Shown here one piece after another: positions 1-5,823 of a DNA stretch of 7,865 nucleotides. Position numbers and translations under genes: made by a program. The stretch comes from an uncultured Clostridia bacterium (GTDB taxonomy: Bacteria; Bacillota; Clostridia; Christensenellales; CASEPJ01), in assembly GCA_949289715.1 (NCBI GenBank), contig CASEPJ010000113.1, forward strand, positions 1 to 7,865, in the 5' to 3' direction. Positions within the stretch are counted from its first letter, which is position 1, and every line of letters begins with the position of its first letter. The notes under the pieces were generated by a model. That model worked only from the letters and a program-made list of their open reading frames with translations. It searched no databases and was not told the origin of the DNA.

Positions 1-1073
1 TCACCGGTTGAAAAATTCTCCGATTTTAGTTTTTCCAAAGATAGCTTTTCGTTTTCTATATTAGTTGAGATAATGGTTTGCGCCACTTTGTTTTGTTCTA
101 ATTCGGTCAATAATTCGACTTTTCTGTCCGATAAATGTTTAATTTCCTGCTCTATTAAATTACGTTCGCTTTTTTCCTGCTCCAAGCCGATAGATAATGC
201 AATTTCCTTTTCATGCAAATTTTTAATTTCGAAATCAATTTCCGAATTTTTATTCAATAATTGTTCATATTTTTTATCTATCGCCGCCACAGCTTTATTT
301 TTTGCATCTAACTCTTCGTTATATGCTTTAATTTTGTTATCTATAACAGCTTTATCTTGCGCTATGTGTTCATATTGATATATATAATTATTTAAATCGT
401 AATATCTGGCTTTATCTCTTAGCTCAAAATATTTTTTAGCGGTTTTTGCCTGCTCTTCTAACGGAGTAAGATTTCTTTCCATTTCATAGATTATATCATT
501 TAAACGGGAAAGTTTATCTTCCGTCCTTAATAATGCCCTTTCTGATTCGTTTTTATCTTGTTTAAATTTAGCAACTCCGGCAGCTTCTTCAAAAATAAAA
601 CGTCTGTCATCCGGTTTTGCGCTTAAAACTTCATCTATTTTACCTTGCCCGATTATAGAATAACCTTCTTTTCCGAGACCAATATCGTGCATTATGGCAA
701 CTACGTCTTTCAAACGAACGATTTTTTTATTTATTAAATATTCACTCTGCCCGTCTCTATATAGTTTTCTTGACACAACGACTTCTTTATATTCGGTCGG
801 CAATTCGTTATCTGAATTATCAAAATAAAGAGAAACTTCACAAAACGACATTTCTTTTCTCTTTTCGGTTCCTTTAAAAATTACATCCTTCATATTAGAA
901 CCACGCAATTGCTTTGCGCTTTGTTCTCCTAAAACCCAACGGACGGAATCGGCAATATTGCTTTTACCGCAACCGTTAGGACCGACTATAGCCGTCATAC
1001 CGTTATTAAATTCAATTGCTGTTTTGTCGGCGAAAGATTTAAAGCCGTACATTTCTAATTTTTTAAAAGTCAT
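1..1073 (-). CDS. smc: Chromosome segregation protein SMC, N-terminal part (runs off the left edge)
   Basis: SMC is a dimeric ATPase that, with ScpA and ScpB, compacts and separates newly replicated chromosomes. The frame is open from the ATG to the window edge (357 codons; full-length SMC is roughly 1,150-1,200 residues). Visible are the N-terminal half of the ABC head with Walker A GPNGCGKSN (31-39), the segment WVLGEQSAKQLRG (46-58) with an arginine at 57, where the family has its arginine finger, and the Q-loop region SIIGQGKIDEVL (139-150) followed by FEEAAG (161-166). From about residue 170 the sequence turns into a charged heptad-like coiled coil (Lys/Glu-rich), as expected for the arm. 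The ATG overlaps the rnc stop codon (ATGA, 4 bases) and has an AGAAGGGG ribosome binding site inside the end of rnc, so translation is probably coupled. Walker B, the signature motif and the hinge lie outside the window. Confidence 0.97.
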   Translation of the reverse strand, partial: MTFKKLEMYGFKSFADKTAIEFNNGMTAIVGPNGCGKSNIADSVRWVLGEQSAKQLRGSNMKDVIFKGTEKRKEMSFCEVSLYFDNSDNELPTEYKEVVVSRKLYRDGQSEYLINKKIVRLKDVVAIMHDIGLGKEGYSIIGQGKIDEVLSAKPDDRRFIFEEAAGVAKFKQDKNESERALLRTEDKLSRLNDIIYEMERNLTPLEEQAKTAKKYFELRDKARYYDLNNYIYQYEHIAQDKAVIDNKIKAYNEELDAKNKAVAAIDKKYEQLLNKNSEIDFEIKNLHEKEIALSIGLEQEKSERNLIEQEIKHLSDRKVELLTELEQNKVAQTIISTNIENEKLSLEKLKSENFSTG

Positions 1074-1723
1074 AGATCCCCTTCTATTACAGTTAATGCT
1101 GCTTCCGCAGCTTTTTTTTCTGCATCTTTTTTTGTTCTGCCGGTACCATATCCCAGCGTTTTTCCGTTAATTCTGACTTCACAATTGAAGCTTTCGTCTG
1201 TTTTGTTGATTATATAACAAGGTAATTCGAAATGATGTTTCTGTGCGTAAATTTGCAAATCGGACTTAAAATCCCGAATTTCCTTATTTGATAAAATTTT
1301 ATCTATATCTATGGAGGAAAGAATAAATTGTTTTGCCGCCTCCATGCCTCCGTCGAGATAGATTGCTCCGGTTATGGATTCGAAAATATCGCAACTTATT
1401 TTTGTTTTACCTGCATCTTCAAGTCCCGAGCTTTTTATAATATGCTTATACAAATCTAACCTATCTATGACGGCAGACAATATTTCTTCGTTAACCAGAG
1501 ATGACCGCAAATAAGTTAATTCTCCTTCTTTTTTTAAAGGAAATTTATTATATAAAAACTCGGCTACCACAAAATTTAAAAGCGAATCGCCTAAAAATTC
1601 CAATCGTTCATATGAACTTAAAAAATCTTTGACAACCGCTGAAGAATGAGTTAATGCCGTTATTAATAGTTTTTTGTTTTTAAATTGATAATTTAATTTA
1701 TTATAAACCGTTGTATAATCCAT
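1070..1723 (-). CDS. rnc: Ribonuclease III
   Basis: RNase III is a dimeric, Mg-dependent endonuclease that cuts double-stranded RNA and is best known for processing the rRNA precursor. The 217-residue protein is slightly short for the family (about 225-235) but complete. Residues 1-145 are the nuclease domain, with the signature ERLEFLGDS at 39-47. The four metal-binding acids are E42, D46, D112 and E115; the last two lie in CDIFESITGAIYLDGG. Residues about 149-215 form the double-stranded-RNA-binding domain, ending in the usual basic and alanine-rich helix (GRTKKDAEKKAAEAAL). It starts only 12 bases after the plsX stop, behind a weak GCGGAA ribosome binding site, and overlaps smc by 4 bases at its end, so it is the middle gene of a plsX-rnc-smc operon. 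The rnc-smc pairing is a typical Bacillota arrangement. Confidence 0.97.
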   Translation of the reverse strand: MDYTTVYNKLNYQFKNKKLLITALTHSSAVVKDFLSSYERLEFLGDSLLNFVVAEFLYNKFPLKKEGELTYLRSSLVNEEILSAVIDRLDLYKHIIKSSGLEDAGKTKISCDIFESITGAIYLDGGMEAAKQFILSSIDIDKILSNKEIRDFKSDLQIYAQKHHFELPCYIINKTDESFNCEVRINGKTLGYGTGRTKKDAEKKAAEAALTVIEGDL

Positions 1724-1735
1724 TTATTTATTCCG

Positions 1736-2767
1736 CTAATTATTTTGAGCTGAATCAATATTTAAATCTATTTTACTTAAATCATCTTTTATATTTGATA
1801 TTAAATCGGATTGATGCATAGATAAAACCTGTTTAATGGAAGCCGCAACGGATTTATATTTAGAAGAACCGTGGGATTTGACTATTATTTTATCTATACC
1901 CAAAAAAACGGCTCCTCCGCTATTTTTATAATCCATTTTATTGGCTATTTCTTTAAGAGCAGGTTTTAAAATTGCAGCGCCTATCTTTCTTGCAAATGTT
2001 GCCGTTATGGATTGTTTAATTAATTTAAATAAATTTTCAGCCATACCTTCTAAAGATTTTAAAGCTACATTTCCCATAAATCCGTCGGAAACTACAACAT
2101 CGTAATTGCCCGAAAGCATATCTCTTGCTTCCATATTACCTACAAAATTAATGGGTAACTGTTTTAAAAGTTTAAAAGCTTCGTGAGTCAATTCATTACC
2201 TTTCTTATCTTCCACGCCCACAGACAATAATGCTACTCTAGGATTTTTAATATTGTAAACCGAACGCATATATGCTGATCCCATCAATGCAAAATGAGCA
2301 AGATAAATAGGTTTCGAATCCATGTTGGCTCCGCAATCTATCAACATTACGTTTTCATTATTAATGGTGGGAAGAATAGGTGCAAGACCAGGTCTTGATA
2401 TTCCCTTAATTCTCCCTATTTTTAAAATACTCCCCGTTAACACCGCACCAGTACTTCCGGCAGAAACCAAACCTATTGCGTCGCTATTATTTTTTAAATA
2501 ATCCAATGCGACCACAATAGAAGATTCTTTTTTTTGTTTGATAGCCAATGTAGGAATATCGTCGTTTGTTATTACATCTTTAGCGTTTATGATTTCAATG
2601 CGTGTTTTATCGTATTCATATTGACTTAATTCTTTGCGGATCTCTTCTTCGCTTCCGCTTAAAACTATTATAACATCGTTATTTAATTCTTTTAAAGCAA
2701 AAATCGCACCTTTAACAATTTCCGAAGGTGCATAATCGCCGCCAAAAACATCTAAAATAATTTTCAT
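1736..2767 (-). CDS. plsX: Phosphate acyltransferase PlsX
   Basis: PlsX converts acyl-ACP and phosphate into acyl-phosphate, the acyl donor that PlsY uses to acylate glycerol-3-phosphate; it is a peripheral membrane enzyme at the start of phospholipid synthesis. The 343-residue length is normal. Recognisable blocks are the N-terminal DVFGGDYAP (6-14, usually DAMGGDxAP), SAGSTGAVL (102-110), GISRPGLAPILPT (122-134), DCGAN (144-148), and near the C-terminus DGFMGNVALKSLEG and GGAVFLGIDKIIVKSHGSS. I chose the ATG at 2765-2767 because AAAAAGGAAAA lies just upstream and the protein then begins like the family. An in-frame TTG 12 codons earlier falls inside the -10 region of the promoter and is not credible. 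The first gene of its unit, it is followed by rnc after 12 bases; no acpP or fab gene intervenes. Confidence 0.97.
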   Translation of the reverse strand: MKIILDVFGGDYAPSEIVKGAIFALKELNNDVIIVLSGSEEEIRKELSQYEYDKTRIEIINAKDVITNDDIPTLAIKQKKESSIVVALDYLKNNSDAIGLVSAGSTGAVLTGSILKIGRIKGISRPGLAPILPTINNENVMLIDCGANMDSKPIYLAHFALMGSAYMRSVYNIKNPRVALLSVGVEDKKGNELTHEAFKLLKQLPINFVGNMEARDMLSGNYDVVVSDGFMGNVALKSLEGMAENLFKLIKQSITATFARKIGAAILKPALKEIANKMDYKNSGGAVFLGIDKIIVKSHGSSKYKSVAASIKQVLSMHQSDLISNIKDDLSKIDLNIDSAQNN

Positions 2768-2794
2768 ATCATTTTCCTTTTTATATTTGAATAT

Positions 2795-2823
2795 ATTATA
2801 CAATATTTTATTAATTATGGCAA
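2795..2823 (-). promoter_or_regulatory. Sigma-A type promoter of plsX-rnc-smc
   Basis: Read on the minus strand, TTGCCA (2818-2823, 5 of 6 to consensus) is followed after exactly 17 bases by TATAAT (2795-2800, 6 of 6). Transcription would begin near 2788, giving a leader of about 20 nucleotides with the plsX ribosome binding site in it. I see no terminator between the preceding small gene and this promoter, so read-through may add to it. Confidence 0.8.
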
Positions 2824-2827
2824 CTAA
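2811..2827 (-). promoter_or_regulatory. Possible FapR-like operator over the plsX promoter
   Basis: A 17-base imperfect palindrome, TTAGTTGCCATAATTAA on the minus strand, covers the -35 box of the plsX promoter. With one more base on each side, the arms are ATTAGTT and AATTAAT around five bases, matching at 6 of 7 positions. It has the length and outer TTAGT...TTAA pattern of the FapR operator as I remember it (TTAGTACCTRNTACTAA), but the inner positions differ. No fapR gene is in the window, and AT-rich palindromes occur by chance, so this is only a candidate. Confidence 0.3.
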
Positions 2828-2854
2828 TTTGAAATATTATGGGTTTTATTAAAT

Positions 2855-3211
2855 TTAAAAAATAGATACTAAAATTTTAGTTAAAATAAAAGCCAAAACA
2901 GCACCTCCTAAAGATAATGCTATTTTAAAATAAAGGGTACGTTTAAACTGTTTTAATTCTCTTAAAAATCCTTTGCCTTTATTGTGCATTGTTATGCAGA
3001 TAAATTTTTCGCCTTTTCTTTCCGAATATATTACGTCGAAATAATCGTCGTATTCTAAATCGGTTAAAATTTTATTCAATTCTTGTTCGTCAATATCTTT
3101 CCTTTCATTTACAAAAGAAAAAAGTTTTTCAAAAGGTAAAAGGCAGGATTCTTTATTATTACATTCGTCATATATAAAGCGCATGACGATTTTTTCTTTT
3201 CTGTTAAGCAT
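2855..3211 (-). CDS. Small tail-anchored membrane protein with winged-helix-like cytosolic domain (downstream member of a pair)
   Basis: I do not recognise a named gene. The 118-residue protein starts MLNRKEKIVMRFIYDEC. Residues about 1-75 read like a winged helix: helices, then the segment ILTDLEYDDYFDVIYSERKG (48-67), followed by strand-like residues that could be the wing (about 59-73). A basic stretch (KQFKRT) leads into one hydrophobic helix (about 95-116) ending at the C-terminus, so the soluble part should face the cytosol. There is no signal peptide and no enzyme motif. The ATG at 3209-3211 overlaps the end of the upstream gene by 8 bases, with AGGTG just upstream inside that gene, so translation of the two is probably coupled. 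The order of elements matches its neighbour (ML...K...C..., an acidic helix, ICI near residue 70, C-terminal membrane helix), suggesting an old duplication. The winged-helix fold is inference; DNA binding is not shown. Confidence 0.8.
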   Translation of the reverse strand: MLNRKEKIVMRFIYDECNNKESCLLPFEKLFSFVNERKDIDEQELNKILTDLEYDDYFDVIYSERKGEKFICITMHNKGKGFLRELKQFKRTLYFKIALSLGGAVLAFILTKILVSIF

Positions 3212-3587
3212 AAAAGCACCTAAAAAGAATAAATAATATTGTAAAAATTAATGCAGACGACAAAAAACTGCTCAAAAAAGAAATAAAAAAGATTTTTTTT
3301 AAAGAGTTATTATTAAAATTGTCAATTTTTTTATCCTTTTCCGAAATTTCTTCTTCTGTCAGCCTGCCTTTTGGCAAAGGGATAATGCAAATATTTTCAT
3401 CATCATAATATTTACATGACAAAAATTCTTTTTCAATTAAAAACATTACCGTATGTTTAACTTCTTCGGTGGAATTTTCCGATTCGCACTCTTCCAATAA
3501 ATCTGAATACGATATTACGGCATACCCTCCGTCTTTACATTGAGTTAAAATTTTTGTTAAAATTTTTTGTGTTTTTGCATCTAACAT
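3204..3587 (-). CDS. Small tail-anchored membrane protein, probable paralogue of its downstream neighbour
   Basis: Unrecognised 127-residue protein. It begins MLDAKTQKILTKILTQC, followed by an acidic helical section, a short strand pair ending in ENICIIPLPKGRL, and an acidic linker (TEEEISEKDKK) with a run of asparagines. The last 30 residues hold one very hydrophobic helix (about 100-122) and end in RCFYA. The layout copies that of the next gene. I set the start at the ATG at 3585-3587, which has CGGAAT upstream and a family-like beginning. An in-frame TTG 21 codons earlier would add a hydrophobic N-terminus but has no ribosome binding site and lies in a possible promoter. The gene overlaps the next one by 8 bases. 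It lies behind the rpmF terminator, so it needs its own promoter or read-through. A role as a membrane-bound regulator is only a guess. Confidence 0.75.
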   Translation of the reverse strand: MLDAKTQKILTKILTQCKDGGYAVISYSDLLEECESENSTEEVKHTVMFLIEKEFLSCKYYDDENICIIPLPKGRLTEEEISEKDKKIDNFNNNSLKKIFFISFLSSFLSSALIFTILFILFRCFYA

Positions 3588-3794
3588 AATTATTCCGTTT
3601 ATGTTAGTATGATAAAAAAATAAAAATATAATCAATTTTTTAAAAAACAAGTCAAAAATTAAATATTAAATGAATAAAAAACTTAGAGTACAATAAATTT
3701 AAATTAAATTATCAAATTATCAAATTTTTTATATAATTTTTTTAAATTTTATGAGATTATTAAAAGATTGAGAATTGGTATTATTTTATAATAG
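3588..3794. other. AT-rich intergenic gap between the rpmF terminator and the small gene pair
   Basis: About 200 bases with very few G or C. It holds runs of A and T that may bend the DNA, two tandem copies of AAATTATC (3706-3721) and the possible promoter near 3625-3655. I see no open reading frame with a ribosome binding site and no convincing RNA structure. Confidence 0.6.
3625..3655 (-). promoter_or_regulatory. Possible promoter of the two small membrane-protein genes
   Basis: On the minus strand TTGACT (3650-3655, 5 of 6) and TATATT (3625-3630, 5 of 6) are separated by 19 bases, longer than the ideal 17. Transcription would begin near 3618, about 30 bases before the ATG. A promoter is needed here because the rpmF terminator lies upstream, but in such AT-rich sequence matches of this kind are common. 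A weaker pair lies near 3668-3696 (TTGTAC, then TTTAAT after 17 bases). Confidence 0.35.
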
Positions 3795-3823
3795 AAAAAA
3801 AGATACCGTTAAACGATATCTTT
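3795..3823 (-). terminator. Intrinsic terminator of the yceD-rpmF unit
   Basis: Read on the minus strand, AAAGATATCG, a TTTAA loop and CGGTATCTTT form a 10-base-pair stem with one T-G pair (3799-3823), and the T run continues to 3795. It begins 6 bases after the rpmF stop codon. It separates the ribosomal unit from the two small genes downstream. Confidence 0.88.
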
Positions 3824-3829
3824 TAATTA

Positions 3830-4027
3830 TTAATTTTCTTCTTTTTTCTTTTCTCTTATTTCAATAACTTTTTCGCCCTTATAATATCCGCAATTAGGGC
3901 AAACTCTATGACTTTGCTTCATTGTGTGACATTGAGGACATTCAGTCATCGAAGGGGTTTCCAATTTCCAATTAGCTGCTCTCTTATCTCTTCTTGATTT
4001 TGAGACCTTTCCCTTTGGTACTGCCAT
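3830..4027 (-). CDS. rpmF: 50S ribosomal protein L32, zinc-binding form
   Basis: L32 is a small protein of the large ribosomal subunit. The 65-residue sequence begins MAVPKGKVSKSRRDKRAANW, typical of the family after the initiator, and has a Cys4 zinc ribbon, C30-x2-C33-x9-C43-x2-C46. It is therefore the zinc-containing (C+) form rather than the zinc-free form some bacteria switch to. The charged tail REKKKEEN makes it a few residues longer than the usual 57-60. I chose the ATG at 4025-4027, eight bases after a strong AGGAGG; an in-frame GTG three codons earlier overlaps that ribosome binding site and is unlikely. The first 44 bases, counted from the ATG, lie inside the end of yceD in another frame. 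A terminator follows directly, so rpmF is the last gene of its unit. Confidence 0.97.
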   Translation of the reverse strand: MAVPKGKVSKSRRDKRAANWKLETPSMTECPQCHTMKQSHRVCPNCGYYKGEKVIEIREKKKEEN

Positions 4028-4532
4028 TATTAGCACCTCCTAATTCTAAATTTTGCAAAATTTGGAACGGATTGTCCGGTTTTACCGTAATTTCCGAATC
4101 ACAATCGCATTTACTTTTGTTGAGATTGGTTCCGCAAATTTTACACAGACCCTTACAATCGGGCGAACATAATTTTTCTATAGGCAAGGATAAAATTATG
4201 TTGTCTTCTATTGCCTTTTGCGGATTGATAATATCTTTATCGTACAAATAAGCATCATCTTCTTGTGTTTTTACAAAACGCTCGCATAAATCGATTTTAT
4301 ATGTTCTGTTAACTTTTTCGGCACAACGGTCACATAAAAATTCAATAGTGTAAATGATTTTTGCATTTACGAAAACGGTTTTATTATTAAAATAATAATT
4401 ACCTTTTACTTCAACGGGATTTACGAATTTAGCATTATGAATATCTAAAATATCATTATTTAAATTATAAAATTCGTCGAATTCAAATCTTTTCCCCGGA
4501 GAAAGCCGAGCCTGCAAAACATCGATTAACAT
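3984..4532 (-). CDS. yceD: YceD/YlbN (DUF177) family protein, ribosome-associated
   Basis: DUF177 proteins are almost always encoded next to rpmF and are linked by context and some experiments to 23S rRNA or large-subunit production; the exact action is not settled. The 182-residue protein shows a CDRC pair (67-70) and the Bacillota-type cysteine cluster C122-x3-C126-x3-C130-x2-C133 with CGTNLN and then C142-D-C144, which looks like a metal site. The ATG at 4530-4532 has a GAGGT ribosome binding site and a family-like start (MLIDVLQARLSPGKRFEF). The C-terminus is odd: instead of stopping before rpmF, the frame reads through the rpmF ribosome binding site and the first 44 bases of rpmF, giving a basic tail, NGSTKGKGLKIKKR. 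It is the first gene of a two-gene unit with its own promoter. Confidence 0.93.
   Translation of the reverse strand: MLIDVLQARLSPGKRFEFDEFYNLNNDILDIHNAKFVNPVEVKGNYYFNNKTVFVNAKIIYTIEFLCDRCAEKVNRTYKIDLCERFVKTQEDDAYLYDKDIINPQKAIEDNIILSLPIEKLCSPDCKGLCKICGTNLNKSKCDCDSEITVKPDNPFQILQNLELGGANNGSTKGKGLKIKKR
4034..4041 (-). promoter_or_regulatory. rpmF ribosome binding site inside yceD
   Basis: AGGAGGTG on the minus strand, a near-perfect anti-Shine-Dalgarno match, ends six bases before the rpmF ATG (eight if only AGGAGG is counted). It is coding sequence for yceD (Gly-Gly of LELGGANN), so ribosomes translating yceD pass over the rpmF start region. It decides the rpmF start. Confidence 0.85.
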
Positions 4533-4558
4533 TTCAACCTCATTTAAACGACTTGATA

Positions 4559-4587
4559 ATTATAATCAAATTTTATTATTTTGTCAA
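4559..4587 (-). promoter_or_regulatory. Consensus sigma-A promoter of yceD-rpmF
   Basis: On the minus strand TTGACA (4582-4587) and TATAAT (4559-4564) are both perfect and are spaced by exactly 17 bases. Transcription would begin near 4552, about 20 bases before the yceD ATG. A strong promoter fits a ribosomal gene. No terminator is visible between ackA and this promoter, so read-through from pta-ackA is possible. Confidence 0.88.
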
Positions 4588-4592
4588 ATAAT
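4575..4592. repeat. Inverted repeat centred on the -35 box of the yceD-rpmF promoter
   Basis: ATTATTT, four bases (TGTC) and AAATAAT make a perfect 7-base inverted repeat. The four-base centre is part of the TTGACA box, so a dimeric protein bound here would block the promoter. The arms are entirely A and T, so chance is a fair explanation. Confidence 0.35.
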
Positions 4593-4614
4593 TTAAACGT
4601 ATTTTATTAATTTA

Positions 4615-5805
4615 TTAAATCAAATCGAGAGTTTCTCTTGCAATAACAAGTTCTTCGTTTGTGGGAATAACTAAAACTTTGCATTTAGAGCCGGCCTTTG
4701 AAATTTCCGAAATTTGACTTCCGGTTGCCTTTTCGCAAAGTACATGATCGATTTCAATTCCTAAAAATTCAAGCCCTTCGGTTATTTGTTCCCTTATAAA
4801 CGAATTGTGTTCGGCAATACCTCCGGTAAATACCAAACAGTCTATTCCGCCCATAGCTGCCGCATATGAACCGATATATTTTTTTACTCTGTAAGCAAAC
4901 ATATCGATTGCGAGTTTTGCTTTTTCATTACCTTGATTTGCTGCATTTAAAACATCTCTGAAATCGTTTGAAAATTCCGAAACACCCAACAAACCGGATT
5001 TTTTATTTAAATATGTTAACATTTCAGATATATTCATTCCTGTTTTATTCATCAAGAATTCGCAACATGCCGGATCGATATCGCCCGACCTTGTTCCCAT
5101 AACCAAACCTTCCAAAGGAGTAAGTCCCATAGAAGTATCTACGCATTTACCGTTAACTACGGCTGCCATTGAAGCTCCGTTACCCAAATGTGCGGTAACA
5201 GTTTTTAAATTATTATTATTTAAAAATTTTGCTGCTTCTCCGCTTACAAATTTATGCGAAGTACCGTGGAAACCGTATTTTCTTACTTTGTATTTTTTAT
5301 AGTCTGAGTAAGGAATCGCATACATATAAGCTTTAGGAGGCATTGTTGCGTGAAACGCCGTATCAAATACCGCAACTTGAGGAACGTTAGGCATTACTTC
5401 CATACAGGCTTCAATGCCCATAATATTTGCAGGCATATGCAACGGTCCCAATTCGATATTTTTTTTCATAATTTTCAATTCATTATCTCCGACAAGAACG
5501 GAACCGTCAAAATCGCCACCCGAATGAAGAACTCTGTGACCTACGGCGTTAACTTCTTTCATTGAAGCGATTACACCGTGATTTTTATCAGTCAATGCAT
5601 CCATAACCATTTTTATAGCTACCTTATGGTCTGGCATTGATTTTGTAATTGTTACGCTATCTTTACCCGTAGGTTTATGAGTCAAAAAACTACCATCAAA
5701 TCCTATACGCTCGCAACCGCCCTTTGCGATTACCGTATTGTCGTCCATATTAAATAATTGATATTTTACAGAAGAACTACCTGCATTTAAAACTAAAATT
5801 TTCAT
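4615..5805 (-). CDS. ackA: Acetate kinase
   Basis: AckA transfers phosphate between acetyl-phosphate and ADP, giving acetate and ATP, the energy-yielding last step of acetate fermentation in the cytosol. The 396-residue length is normal. Family signatures are LVLNAGSSSVK near the N-terminus (N7) and YGFHGTSHKFVS (178-189). Active-site residues line up with the well-studied Methanosarcina enzyme: N7, R91 (GHRVLHSGG), H124, D149 (DTAFHATMP), H181, the arginine of MGTRSGDIDP (about 242), and TNEE near 382-385. The ATG at 5803-5805 follows a clear GGAGG; the in-frame TTG six codons earlier is unsupported. It starts 18 bases after the pta stop, so the two are one transcription unit, the classic pta-ackA pair. 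Confidence 0.98.
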   Translation of the reverse strand: MKILVLNAGSSSVKYQLFNMDDNTVIAKGGCERIGFDGSFLTHKPTGKDSVTITKSMPDHKVAIKMVMDALTDKNHGVIASMKEVNAVGHRVLHSGGDFDGSVLVGDNELKIMKKNIELGPLHMPANIMGIEACMEVMPNVPQVAVFDTAFHATMPPKAYMYAIPYSDYKKYKVRKYGFHGTSHKFVSGEAAKFLNNNNLKTVTAHLGNGASMAAVVNGKCVDTSMGLTPLEGLVMGTRSGDIDPACCEFLMNKTGMNISEMLTYLNKKSGLLGVSEFSNDFRDVLNAANQGNEKAKLAIDMFAYRVKKYIGSYAAAMGGIDCLVFTGGIAEHNSFIREQITEGLEFLGIEIDHVLCEKATGSQISEISKAGSKCKVLVIPTNEELVIARETLDLI

Positions 5806-5823
5806 AAAAATCCTCCGAAACAA

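Noticed and set aside
73..378. Plus-strand open frame of 101 codons
   Set aside because: It is antisense to the SMC coiled-coil region, which is a clear coding frame on the minus strand, and its Ser/Phe/Leu-rich composition is what an antisense reading of a Lys/Glu-rich coiled coil gives.
2768..2803. Longer N-terminus of PlsX from an in-frame TTG
   Set aside because: The extension overlaps the -10 box and lies upstream of the predicted transcript start, and the family begins at the internal ATG.
2869..2880. Perfect palindrome CTAAAATTTTAG
   Set aside because: It lies in the coding end of the 118-residue gene, is almost all A/T, and has no positional link to a promoter.
3588..3650. Longer N-terminus, hydrophobic and signal-peptide-like, for the first small membrane protein
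   Set aside because: It would start at TTG without a ribosome binding site and runs through a possible promoter; the internal ATG gives a start that matches its paralogue.
3768..3792. Plus-strand promoter-like TTGAGA ... TATAAT
   Set aside because: The spacer is only 13 bases and the direction is antisense into rpmF and its terminator.
3994..4251. Plus-strand open frame of 85 codons
   Set aside because: Antisense to yceD, whose cysteine motifs and rpmF linkage make the minus strand the coding one.
5350..5565. Plus-strand open frame of 71 codons
   Set aside because: Antisense to ackA, with no support of its own.
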